NCBI RefSeq assembly: GCF_025118155.1
Contig: NW_026251409.1
Location: 186,501 to 250,500 of the forward strand
Reading direction: 5' to 3'
Length of the DNA stretch: 64,000 nt
Origin: Cokeromyces recurvatus
Lineage: Eukaryota > Mucoromycota > Mucoromycetes > Mucorales > Mucoraceae
In this document: positions 31,941 through 43,484 of the stretch, piece after piece
Layout of the letters: the number at the start of each line of letters is the position of its first letter
Numbering within the stretch: the first letter of the stretch is position 1
The notes under the pieces: model-generated
Database searches by the model: none
What the model saw: the letters and a program-made list of their open reading frames with translations, nothing else
What the model was told of the DNA's origin: nothing
Position numbers and translations under genes: made by a program

Positions 31941-34464
31941 TTATTTTATAAAAATACAACGATAATGGAAATATAAAGAATGATGCAGGGAAAAAATCAA
32001 TAGTGAGGGGGGGGAATACATTGGGCCAAGCTTTCCCATACCTTCATTATCATCCTCTTTTGTCAACTTCAAAATTATTGGGTTGATGATAGCGCTGAGC
32101 TGGATACATTCTTGAGGATTATATCGATATTTTGCGCTATTTATTTGATGGTCTTTCTTTACTTCTATAATATCTTCCACCGCCTTTTCCAACAAATACT
32201 ATTTACGAGGTTATTTATCATGTCTGATTCATTCAAGTACGCTTATTACCTTTACGTTCCAGCAAAATTCAATTAATTGTGGAACAAACATAGCCCTATC
32301 TTCAAAATCAGGGCGAATTTCCAAACAGTGTTCTCTCCAAAAGTCGTAAAGCCCATCTTGATATCGCACACTCCACAAATGCAATTCTGTTTCTGTTTAC
32401 ATGTATATGCAACAATATTAGAACTCATCATGATAACTGACAAATGATACATTACCTGCGGTATGAATAAAAAATACTTTGACCGAACTAAACTTGTCAG
32501 CAGACGCGAACGAGAAATCGTCAGCGACGCATTTAAGCATTGAAAGGACACCGTACATTCCTTTATGGTGGTCCAGTTTAATTTTACCCTTGTCGCTGTT
32601 TGTGAAATGGCCAGAAGTTTCGAGTAAAACAAGTTCTAGGTTCTTTAATCCAAAAAGCTTTATCAAGCCATCCGATTTGTTTTGACTCTTCTCGTCGACA
32701 AAAAGATTCAAAGCCTTAAGCTGTCTATTCATACTTTCCAAAACAGGCTGTCCTTGTAAGAAATTAGACTTACAGTCATGGGTTACAATGCTCCTCCCAG
32801 TGGTATTAAGGTAAGGCCAGACAAATAGTTGGTTGAAGGTATCCTCACTAGATTGATAATCAATATGGGATGTATAGGATGTATGTCTATAAAATAGAAT
32901 GAGTTGTTGTTAATTTATAGGCTTATCTGATCTAGGGGCATAAAATTTATTCAACTTACACTTTAATCAAAAGCTGTTCAAGGAATTCCATGTTACTGAT
33001 GTTGTGGTAGATACCTTCTTCTTCCATTGATAGTAATAAGGAGAGAGATCTTATCTCCTTTTTAGCCTTGGCAAAATTATTCTAAATTTAAAAATGTTAA
33101 CAACACTTTGTTTGAAAAGTTACGCGTATTTGATATTTACAGAGTCAATGTATGCGTCAATATATTTATGGAAGGCATGAGGAATTGGTTGGGTATCGAT
33201 GGCTCGCGCTTTCATGTGTTTGTTGTATAAATCACGATCAAGGTATGGTTTTGGAGATACCCCGTTGCCAGATCGGATAATGTTGTTTGCCTCTGGACTA
33301 ATGGAGAATGAGCATTTAGACATATCTTATATTATGATGACTCCACAGGACTTACCTGTATGGATGAAAGGCTGATTCATGCATTTCGAGATAGGGGAGC
33401 CAATCTGACCAGCAGCTTGATTTCTAATAAACACGTTGTTAATATGCCATTTATAGTAATTTTTTGTGTTCTATACTTGCATTGTCATTGTTTAAGATAT
33501 TCTTCTCTGATTTGTCTTCTGTATCTTCTTCATCTCCTTCGACCTTTCGCTTGAGTACATTATTATGTCTACTTGAGCTTGGCTTTTTTGGTGGATTTAA
33601 AAAAAAATAATTGTTAAACTTGATGCTAAGATATCAAATAATGAGGAAAAAAAACTTACTTCATTAGTACAGTGAACTTCACCGTTATTGATGCCGTTAA
33701 TTGTGCCACCACTAATAGGACCGTTGAAAATCACTGTTTGTTTAGTTGACTTTCTTTTCTTGCTGGCAAACTTGGCTACGTTTCTTTTAAAGCAGCTTTT
33801 GTAAGCTAGAACTAAAATGGTATTTCCATGTTGTCATGAGCTGACTTATAATGTCATGTTTCATGATTAAACATGCGGATCATAAATTTGTTTAAGAAAT
33901 TCAATCCTGAATCTCTCTTGATCCGCTCCATCTGATAATATTAAAATTACTAACACTTCATTGTCAACAACATATCTTATTCGGTCATAACTAACACTTT
34001 TCTGATTCACATCTTATCCTCAGACCTCTTTAACAATTCTTATAAACAAATATCTAAATAAAAATGATTGACTTTAGAACTATTGTTCACTTTCCTTGAC
34101 TCTTTTTGTCTTAATATTATTTTCTAATATTTTTTATTTGATATTTTAAAAGAAATATCACACATATTCTGTAACTATGTACTAAGATGCTTACCTTCTC
34201 CTGCTTAATTAAAGCAAGTGCATCTTCCTTGATAGCTTTGGGAACTTCTTCTATTTTAGTAATCCAATTGAAGTCACTGTCATAATCATTTTGGACTTTC
34301 GCAATTTGTTTGTTCTTGTTGAGATCGTTACGTGTTAATTCAAAGTATGTTTCAAAATCCCATGCTTTTGCACTGTTTGTAGAAAAAAAAAGTGCTTTGA
34401 CCCTTCTTTGACTACAGGAACCTTTTATTGCATTTCTTTGTCTGTTAAAACCATTGTTATTGTG
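31941..34464 (-). CDS. D...ExSG-motif family gene (full-length copy, lineage-type)
   Basis: The 5' exons lie in the loop. Coding starts no later than about 34380 (NSAKAWDFETYFELTRNDL to LALIKQEK). After a long intron comes YKSCFKRNVAKFASKKRKS with TVIFNGPISGGTINGINNG, then a K/E-rich exon (33457-33596). In the arm follow SKCSFSISPEANNIIRSGNG, EDTFNQLFVWPYLNTTGRS, KSDGLIKLFG with LELVLLETSG, and LWSVRYQDGLYDFW. The last piece is rich in E and K. The D...E-x-S-G arrangement echoes the gene at 16012. I know of no assigned function; a PD-(D/E)XK-like fold is only an inference. The most upstream ATG (34464) meets TAA after nine codons, so the true start is unclear or the 5' end is damaged. Confidence 0.5.
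33832..34160 (+). repeat. ~329-bp interspersed repeat, copy B, inside an intron
   Basis: Same ends as copy A at 11382 (TGTCATGAGCTGAC... and ...TGATATTTTAAAAGAAATATCA). It lies antisense within an intron of the minus-strand family gene, between the donor after LIKQEK (near 34194) and the acceptor before YKSCFK (near 33815). It makes that intron about 370 nt, against 45-80 nt for the others. Confidence 0.8.
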
Positions 34465-34617
34465 TTGCTAAAAAAAAAGATGTAAAAAGAGTGGAAGTAA
34501 CTTCTTTTTTTTTTCAAAAAGATTAGAAAATGCAGTCACAAAGTAAGTTTATTTCACAAAAGAATAAAAAGTCGTTCATAAAAAAATTAAAAAATAGTTC
34601 ATAAAAAGATTTTAACA

Positions 34618-36147
34618 ATGAACCAATTTATATATGAAGATGATAAAGGAAACCTTCGCAATGGAAGCCAAGCTGCTGGTCAGATTGGCTCCCCTATCTC
34701 GAAATGCATGAATCAGCCTTTCATCCATACAGGTAAGTCCTGTGGAGTCATCATAATATAAGATATGTCTAAATGCTCATTCTCCATTAGTCCAGAGGCA
34801 AACAACATTATCCGATCTGGCAACGGGGTATCTCCAAAACCATACCTTGATCGTGATTTATACAACAAACACATGAAAGCGCGAGCCATCGATACCCAAC
34901 CAATTCCTCATGCCTTCCATAAATATATTGACGCATACATTGACTCTGTAAATATCAAATACGCGTAACTTTTCAAACAAAGTGTTGTTAACATTTTTAA
35001 ATTTAGAATAATTTTGCCAAGGCTAAAAAGGAGATAAGATCTCTCTCCTTATTACTATCAATGGAAGAAGAAGGTATCTACCACAACATCAGTAACATGG
35101 AATTCCTTGAACAGCTTTTGATTAAAGTGTAAGTTGAATAAATTTTATGCCCCTAGATCAGATAAGCCTATAAATTAACAACAACTCATTCTATTTTATA
35201 GACATACATCCTATACATCCCATATTGATTATCAATCTAGTGAGGATACCTTCAACCAACTATTTGTCTGGCCTTACCTTAATACCACTGGGAGGAGCAT
35301 TGTAACCCATGACTGTAAGTCTAATTTCTTACAAGGACAGCCTGTTTTGGAAAGTATGAATAGACAGCTTAAGGCTTTGAATCTTTTTGTCGACGAGAAG
35401 AGTCAAAACAAATCGGATGGCTTGATAAAGCTTTTTGGATTAAAGAACCTAGAACTTGTTTTACTCGAAACTTCTGGCCATTTCACAAACAGCGACAAGG
35501 GTAAAATTAAACTGGACCACCATAAAGGAATGTACGGTGTCCTTTCAATGCTTAAATGCGTCGCTGACGATTTCTCGTTCGCGTCTGCTGACAAGTTTAG
35601 TTCGGTCAAAGTATTTTTTATTCATACCGCAGGTAATGTATCATTTGTCAGTTATCATGATGAGTTCTAATATTGTTGCATATACATGTAAACAGAAACA
35701 GAATTGCATTTGTGGAGTGTGCGATATCAAGATGGGCTTTACGACTTTTGGAGAGAACACTGTTTGGAAATTCGCCCTGATTTTGAAGATAGGGCTATGT
35801 TTGTTCCACAATTAATTGAATTTTGCTGGAACGTAAAGGTAATAAGCGTACTTGAATGAATCAGACATGATAAATAACCTCGTAAATAGTATTTGTTGGA
35901 AAAGGCGGTGGAAGATATTATAGAAGTAAAGAAAGACCATCAAATAAATAGCGCAAAATATCGATATAATCCTCAAGAATGTATCCAGCTCAGCGCTATC
36001 ATCAACCCAATAATTTTGAAGTTGACAAAAGAGGATGATAATGAAGGTATGGGAAAGCTTGGCCCAATGTATTCCCCCCCCTCACTATTGATTTTTTCCC
36101 TGCATCATTCTTTATATTTCCATTATCGTTGTATTTTTATAAAATAA
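34618..36147 (+). CDS. D...ExSG-motif family gene (right-arm copy with new first exon)
   Basis: The first exon starts in unique loop DNA (MNQFIYEDDKGNLRNGS) and crosses the arm boundary at 34669. It continues AAGQIGSPISKCMNQPFIHT to a GTAAGT donor. Splicing to the acceptor at about 34763 keeps frame into SKCSFSISPEANN. All further exons equal those of the left copy. The duplicated copy therefore lacks the original 5' exons but has an in-frame ATG of its own. Whether it is transcribed cannot be judged from sequence. Confidence 0.45.
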
Positions 36148-36973
36148 AAGTGTTGTAGTGGAGTAATCTCTTAATACAAATATTATTTAAATCGCTCATG
36201 ATACCTCAACAAGCCATAAAAGTAAACAAGTGGACGCACTTGTACTTAATATAAATGAACATGATAGATATAAAGCGTATAAAGTAATTTGTATAATATT
36301 ATGAAACACAACGTATCTTTATCTAGATTCATTATAGTGTGTAATCGAGTAGTTACCGAGAGAACCTTAAAATACACTAGGTGAAATGGGTTATTTCACT
36401 TACATGAAACGTCTAACAAATAAATCATAATATTCCTATCTAATGCCAAAATGATACAAACATTCTAAAACATTAAACAATCATTCATATATAAATACTC
36501 TATTTTGAAATACTTTATTCTAGTTTTCTCTTAGCTTTAATACAGATTTGATTTAGCTTTAAGCTAGCTTTACTTTTATAAAATAAACTTTAATCCTAAT
36601 GGATTCTCATAGACTTTTACTTGTTCCCTTTTATCTATTTGAACTACCTTTTTGTTTATCAGCAACTACCCAGCAAGAAATAACAACAAAAATATTCCAC
36701 CTGCAACAACTGGGTTAAAAAAAAAATGGATCGAGTCAGATTTGCTGGATTATGAAAGTAACTGTATATTTATAGATGAAGCCTCGTTTCACATCAATTT
36801 GAAGCGAAACTTCTCTTGGTCAAGAAAAGGAGCTTGCGCACGAGTAAAAATCCCCCCCAAAAAAAACAAGAGCACCAACACATACTATTCTTGGAACTAT
36901 ATGTGCTCATGGTATTGTAAATATATGTATAAAGAGACCAAGAGTTGTACCTGAACAGGAAGCCAACGCCACT

Positions 36974-37004
<31 letters not shown>

Positions 37005-37409
37005 GCAGGAGGAGGCACATCTACTGATCACTATTTTAATTTTGTAAAGAGAGTTTTGGATCAACTGGACAAGCATGAACGGTTCAAGGATTACTATCTT
37101 GTGATGGATAATGTACCAGTCTATAAAAATAATGATATAAGAAAACTTATTAAAGGTCGTGGATATGGCTGCGTTTATCTACCATCATATTCCCCTAAAA
37201 TTAACCCCATTGAACAATTTTGGTCTGTTTATAAAAGTAAACTTAAACGAGAAGTATTGCTGGAAGAAGAAATACTCACATTAAGAATCAGAGATGCTTG
37301 TAATCAAATTCTTTTCTCAGACCTTGCAGGGTTTTGTAGATATTCTACGCAAAGGTTTGATGATTATTTAAACCGACGTCCATTATAATAAAGGTTTTTA
37401 TTTTATACG
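34669..37409. repeat. right arm of the 2.74-kb inverted repeat
   Basis: Mirror image of 30680-33419. The inner boundary is sharp: CAAGCTGCTGGTCAGATTGG is shared, while the bases before it differ (GGAAGC here, AGAAAT in the other arm). Confidence 0.95.
36652..37388 (+). pseudogene. Tc1-like DDE transposase (right-arm copy)
   Basis: Identical to the left-arm copy except for one base in the long A run near 36975. That base changes which frame reads through the run into SAGGGTSTDHYFNF. The frameshift at the C7A8 tract near 36853-36866 remains. Catalytic blocks are CIFIDEASFH, LVMDNVPVYK and NPIEQFWS. The stop codon is 37386-37388, and the arm ends 21 bp later. Confidence 0.88.
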
Positions 37410-37670
37410 CTAATTTTTTTTTAGATAACTTTCTTTAAAGGGAAATCACTTTATTTATTTCATAATAACATAGGTGCATGATTTGTATTTCCTACAATGT
37501 CAATTGCTTCTAATCTTCTTGACAGTTCAAATGAGACACATTCATTTCTAAACTGCGAAAGTATATCGATATAATGAGAATAAAACTAAAAAAAAAAAAT
37601 AAAAAAAAAAATAAAAAAAATAAGGGGGAGGGAGTCTGGTTAGTATAAATTTAATTAAATGTAGATTTTA
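37410..37670. other. spacer with A-rich simple sequence
   Basis: No gene. It begins where the inverted repeat ends and includes the 3' flank of RIM20. An A-rich tract interrupted by T lies near 37588-37622. Confidence 0.5.
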
Positions 37671-39850
37671 TCAAGTTTTTACTTTTATTCCTTCTACTAA
37701 ATTGGTTCTTATTTCTTTGAAACGAGTAAAGGCTGATTCTAAATTCACAATGGCTTTTTCACGTTTTTTCAATACATTGTTATTTTCTTTGATAAATGAA
37801 AATTGATTTAATAATCCAATCATTGTATTTATTATGTCTGCTTGATGATCTGTATTAACTTGAATTTTTGTTTGAAAAGGTTGATATGCCTGTGAATGTT
37901 TATCAAACTCAGTCGAAAATTGTTCTGGTTCTAGTTTTACAAGAAATGATCCATTTGTAAGCTCGTTTGCCTTTGTCAGCAAGGCTTGTGAAATATCATC
38001 TTGTTTAGCATATTCTACCATTTCGTTTTGTAGATTTTTGCGCTCTTGAAAAGTCTTTTCTAGTAATTGTAGTTTATCTCGTAAATGAGTTAATAATATC
38101 TTCATAGTTGTATAGTCATCATCATATTCTTCATTTGGTTTTATATTTGGTAGATGCTGGATAATTTCTGACTCAGGTTTGGATAGCATTGATATTGCTT
38201 TCCCCCAATTATTAATTTTGGCTTGGACAATATGATCTGCTTTTTGAGCTGCTTGAACAGTATCATAATATTTTGAACCAAGAGTAAGTAAGTTTTGTGA
38301 TAATGTTTGCGAACTTGGACGGCTCCATACTAATGGAAAAAAAAATTTTTTTTTTAAATCAAATAATAATAAAGTTGGTTCTTTACTTACATTTTCCATA
38401 CTGTTTACTAAGAGTTACATTATATTCATTCTCTTTTTCAAGAGCATTAAAACCTTCATTTATTAAATCAATTGCCTTTAATGACATCTTTTGAACGTTT
38501 TGTAGCATGTCCTGAAGCGATTGCATACCACCTTCATGCTGGACTTCTTCTGCATAATTTCTTAATGTTTCAGGTAATGTATCAATGCTATCTAAAGCAT
38601 ATGGTAAATTATGGTCTTCTAAAAATCTATCAATAAATGAGTTAGTTTGTACTTCATTCGTCTAAAAGGAGAGAAAAAAAAAAGAACGGATATACTCAAT
38701 GTATTACTTTTGATAAATAGCATCAAGTTCATGAATCTTTTTTCCAATTTCTACTTTTACAATATAATCTTTTTTATCAGAATAAATACTAGCAGCTTGA
38801 TGTACTGCAAAAGGTACTAAATTTTCAAATAATGGTCTTCTTATAAAGCAGTCATCATTGGGTCGATCTGGTAAAGTTAACCAATAACTAGAATCTGATA
38901 TAAAACTAGGTATAATTGGCTTCACCATATCTGAGCGTAAAATAGGCGCTAATTGATTTGACTCAGGAACGGTTTCCATGTACACAATATCATTATCTTT
39001 TTCAGCTCGAAGTAAATCTTGCTGAATAGCTTGATCTAAAGTTGTTATTTGATCTAAAAAACTTTTGTGTAATAAAAGAGAATCTTGTGATTTAATATTT
39101 GCTAGGAAGGACTCTGCTATGTGCAGTCGAGCTATCTCTTCACCATAACGACCAGATGAAATCGCTTCATTTGCTTTTTGATAATGAGCGACTGCTTTGA
39201 AATATTTAGATTTGGTGTCTGCATATACTTTCCAAGTAGTGGGTATATTACTAGATATATTAAAGAGAAAGGTATTATATAGATCAGAAACTTTCATCGC
39301 AAGTCGAGCCACTGTTCCATGCTTCATATGCTCCATGATAGCTTTTTTCCAAACACATTCATGTGCTTGAGCCATCATGAGCGCAATAAATGCGTCTATC
39401 ATATCAAAATCTTGGTGTGATTTTGCTTGAAAATCAGACAATAAATCTGATTTTACAAAACTTAAACATCCAGCAGCATTCTACATAAATAAATGTATTA
39501 AAAAAAAAGGGCATTGATTTCTCTCTCTCTTTTTTTTTTTCTTTTTTTTAAAAAAAAGTTACTATATTACCTGAAATAAATGACATGATTTGCGTGTTCC
39601 TTCTGTTGAAATCCAACTTTGTAAACATCCCAATTCACTATATACACCAGCAATTCTGAATAAAACGCAAGCTTTTTCATAATTCAAATTGGTCATGATT
39701 TCTATCAAATGAAAATATTAATATCTGATTGACCACGTGTTAAATAATTTGTACCTGGTTTATCTTGAGGTTGGAAAATCGAAAACCATCCTATATTTAA
39801 ATTTATCTTCGACAATAAAGAAATGAAATTATTAACTAAAATTTAATTCG

Positions 39851-39882
<32 letters not shown>

Positions 39883-40237
39883 CCTCTTCCCTCCTCCCCC
39901 ACATTTTACTTTACATGTGCTGGGAATCGAGATCCTAGAAATGTTAGTTGATTGTAATAGCTGCGAGAAAAAATAATAATAAATATTTTGTGAGAAATAT
40001 TAAAAGAAAAGTTGATTCTAATTACATTGATAAATCTTCTAAAGCAAATGGAGCATCAAATGGCTGAAACAATGAACGATTTCGTAAAGAATCTAGTATT
40101 TTGCAATCTTCTTCGTACTTTTTTGCATCCTCTGCATACATGATTGAAATATATTCCAGTAAAGTGGGAGTCCATTGTAATCTGCAAGTGTTTTTAAGAG
40201 GAATGCTTAAAAGCATTGAGTAAGAAGACGAATTCAT
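37671..40237 (-). CDS. RIM20: BRO1-domain pH-response adaptor PalA/Rim20 (Alix family)
   Basis: Seven exons (40026-40237, 39915-39960, 39755-39806, 39571-39701, 38708-39480, 38391-38626, 37671-38329) sum to 2109 nt, 702 residues. The N-terminal BRO1 domain has LLSIPLKNT, YYNQLTFLGSRFP, CVLFRIAGVYSELGCLQSW and ALMMAQAHECVWKKAI. A V-shaped coiled-coil domain follows (LRNYAEEVQHEGGMQSLQDM, YGKLWSRPSSQTL). There is no proline-rich C-terminal tail, which favours PalA/Rim20 over endosomal Bro1/Vps31. The family binds Snf7/Vps32 and YPxL motifs and scaffolds activation of the PacC/Rim101 pH-response factor. Bro1 is the main alternative. Intron 2 contains an oligo-T tract on the sense strand. Confidence 0.82.
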
Positions 40238-40540
40238 TCCTTTTTCTCGAACAAAAGTAAAATTGAATACAGTTCAATAATATATTTATATATATAAGCA
40301 AGAAAAGGTATATGTATACCCTATTTTGTGTTTCAAGTTCCTTATTAGTTATTCCATAAGCTAAGAAAGCGTCTCACAATAAAGGAAATTGTAAGACGAA
40401 AATAATTATGCATTTGTTTACCAATGCTACAAAATATACGGTTTTATTTCTGGGTTTAAAGGTTATGATGACAAATAATAATGTTCATTCACTATAGAAG
40501 TAAAATACTTCTTTTCTCCTCGGATAATTTTGTAGTCGTG

Positions 40541-42083
40541 TTATTTTGTTTTTTCTTCTGCTTGAGATGCATTATAATGATTAGCCATGTAGATTTCCAT
40601 TTCATGAGCATATCTAGCTTTATCGCACTCAGCTTTGTGTTTCCAAGGTAGCTGTTCGTCAGGTGACATAGCATGCCAAGCTCTAGAAATAGACTTACTG
40701 ATTGGGCCCACAGTTGAACCTGGAAACTCAAGTGACATTTGTGGATAAACTGAAGTCAGAAAATATAAATAAGCAGACATGGGATGTTTTGGAGCTAGTG
40801 GATGTTTATCTCTCTTCTTTTTACGTCCTCGTGGATCTCTTTGACGACCATCTGACAGAGTATGCTGCTTTCTTCTTTTCTTCCTTTTTCGTGAATTATT
40901 TTCAGTCATTGATGATAGTGTGTTGTATTCTGGATAATAATAGTGATTTAGATTTACTATAGTAGCTTTACTAGGCTCTGGTGATGACTTACCTATTTCA
41001 ATGTATTTTTTAGCTTCTGATATTTCAGCTTTTGATCTTCGAGTATACATGAAGTTAGGATATTTTCTTAAATGTTCTTCTTTTAATAATAACGCTTTTT
41101 CAATATAAAACTGATGTTTATCCTATATATACGTATATATAAGTATATATGAATATACATATACGAATATACATATACGAATATACATATACGAATATGC
41201 ATATACGTAGTTTGAATATATATTTACATCAGGTAAAGATCTCCATTGATCTCCTACTTTTTTACTAATTTCAGCAACTGATATTTTTGAAGATTCTTTC
41301 AATAATTTACAACGCATATCTTTGTTAAATAATAAATAAGCATTAGGTGGTTTTTTCAGCCTTTTTGCTTGTGTGAATAAAGAATAATTATCATTAAGAT
41401 GAGCTTTAAGAAAAGAAGACGGACTTATATTATTATCAGCTGAATCATCATCACTAACATGATCAACAATAACGGTAGAAGAGTATTGACATTGCTTTAT
41501 TGCTTGAAAAGAAGCAAATTTGGAAAATGGTTTATTTGTAGTTTTACCCATGGCTTCTTCAAGTTCCTCTTTTAATGCCTCTCGAATTGCTTCAGGTGAA
41601 ACGATATGTTTAGGAATTTGATAGTCATCATCTGATTGATGTGTTGTCTTTATTACCTCCAGCGTTTGCTCATTTTCTCCTTTAATAATAATAGCGCTCT
41701 ATTACAAACGCATTAATATTCTATATGTATTCTTATTATAGAATCATGTATATACTCGTGAAACATTCTTTTCCCATTGTTGCTGAAGAGCATTTGTTCG
41801 TAAAAGATCAGTAGTGGTAGAGTTCGTTATTATAGAAGGTAATAAAGGATGGGTAGTTGTGGGAGGATATTTAGATGTATTCAATACTACAACAGCCTTT
41901 AAAAAATTAAAATTAAAATAAATAAATCGAAACACATACATAAATTTTAATTTTTTTTTGTACCTTCCTTTGGTCACCTGCTGTATTTAAGTTCTGTTGG
42001 AAATCAAAAGGCATGTCGCTAATGTTGAAATTAGAATGAGCATTATTTAATTTAAATGAATGAAATAGATTTTGTTCAGACAT
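40541..42083 (-). CDS. protein with two HMG boxes, probable transcription factor
   Basis: Exons 41964-42083, 41756-41896, 41228-41698 and 40541-41122 give 437 residues. The first box (about residues 190-265) reads RLKKPPNAYLLFNKDMRCKL, VGDQWRSLPDD and YPNFMYTRRSK, a sequence-specific SOX/MATA-type box. A basic linker (RKRKKRRK, RGRKKKRDK) follows. The second box, HPLAPKHPMSAYLYFLTSVY to ISRAWHAMSPDEQLPWKHKA, is closer to HMGB/UBF type. The product is probably nuclear and DNA-bending. It is not the mucoralean sex locus as usually arranged, because neither a triose-phosphate transporter nor an RNA helicase gene adjoins it. Target genes are unknown. Confidence 0.85.
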
Positions 42084-42563
42084 ATTATATAAAAATAAAT
42101 AAATAAATAAAGGGAATAAAAGAAAACATGTAAAAAATGTACAATGTTATTTATCACATTTTTTTTTTTTTTTTTAAAAAAAAAATGGGGTAAAGATAGA
42201 GAAATGTGCTGCATTTTCAAAAAAAAAAAAAAAATCTGTATTTGGTTTTGTTTTACTACACTATCTTTATTAGCCAAGTTAACTTTAGTTATTCATATAT
42301 ACAACGCCTTTTGACAAGACTTCTAAGCATTACGACAAGAACCAGTATCTTTTACAAAGACTTTATTATATTCTTTGTTTTGCTATGAACAATTTACCTA
42401 TCAGTCTTCATATATCCTTTAGCAAAAACAACCCTTTATTTTATGGTCTTGGATAACAAATACAAAGTTAATCATTCGGATCACTGTGAGTTCAATTCAA
42501 TGGTAAATTATTAGTTGGCTTTATCCAAACTTAGTATTATTTTAACCAATTTATATTGCTCTA

Positions 42564-42607
<44 letters not shown>

Positions 42608-43484
42608 ATTTCCTTCATGAAAATCAGCTTTAAAATGTTTATCAATTACTATAATCTCAGTCTATAAAAGCCTGATACGATCTTTGATATTATTTCTGGA
42701 AAGATTGTTTATAGAATATGATGAAGACTTACAAGGCTACTTGATTGATTTATATGATAAAGAAAAATATCTTTTTTTTTCTTTTTTTTTTCAAATTACC
42801 ACTAATACAAACAGGCTGAATATAAATATTAGACTTGATACTGTGATTGCATATAGCAGAAATAAAGGGCTAGCTAAAGGGTGGATCTTTATCAATCTTA
42901 TGACTGATGAGACAAGTATCTCTCTAATGCTTTATTTATAGGGCTCTTTATTGATTCTTGATATGAAATAAGCTGAATGAATCGTTTGTAGATACTTGAC
43001 GTCAAATAATTATTTAAGCTGTGTGTTAAATTAAAAAAGTTACACACATTCTTGATCATAGAGAATCTGTGCTAGCATTCACTTTCAAATCCTGTTGGCC
43101 AAATTAGATATAATATCCTACCCTCTTCTACTATATCAAACTTTATAATCTCTTGAACGTTGCTAGTAGATAAACAAACAAATAATTAGATATCATAGCT
43201 AGAGATAGTGTCTGTTATCGAAACTAGAGTCCTTGCATAATTATGCATGACTACATGAGAAGCCTTAGATGTTATATACTTTATGAATATAAAAATTAAT
43301 ATTTGTACCGGTATATAACAATAGCAGCAGCGGTGGCTTGTGCTCATCAAATTAACTAACGTTATGAAATTGAAAAAAGCGCGGTTTAATTTACCTTATT
43401 TTATTTTTTATTTTTCTCTTTTTTTTTTTTTTCAGCGTCTAGTAAACAAAGCAATATACTTTCAATAAATTAAAAATAGCAGCA
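42084..43484. other. divergent promoter region of HMG-box gene and THOC5
   Basis: 1.4 kb without a supported gene. It holds an A run of about 43 at 42563-42605 and a T run near 42160-42176. Open stretch 42684-42941 (plus) has no recognisable features. Confidence 0.45.

Larger units (their letters stand above)
30680..33419. repeat. left arm of a 2.74-kb inverted repeat
   Basis: The reverse complement of this segment is reproduced at 34669-37409. Paired coordinates sum to 68088 throughout and to 68089 beyond the poly-A run near 31086/36975, so the only length difference I find is one base in that homopolymer. Both ends stop abruptly: 33419 lies inside a coding exon, and 30680 lies about 20 bp past a transposase stop codon. 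Confidence 0.95.

Noticed and set aside
26702..42083. Mucoralean sex locus (HMG gene with tpt and helicase neighbours)
   Set aside because: The TPT1 here is tRNA 2'-phosphotransferase, not the triose-phosphate transporter. It is 13 kb from the HMG gene, and no RNA helicase gene is present.
42684..42941. Plus-strand ORF in the HMG/THOC5 intergenic region
   Set aside because: Low-complexity F-rich segment over a T run; no recognisable domain, start context or splice partner.
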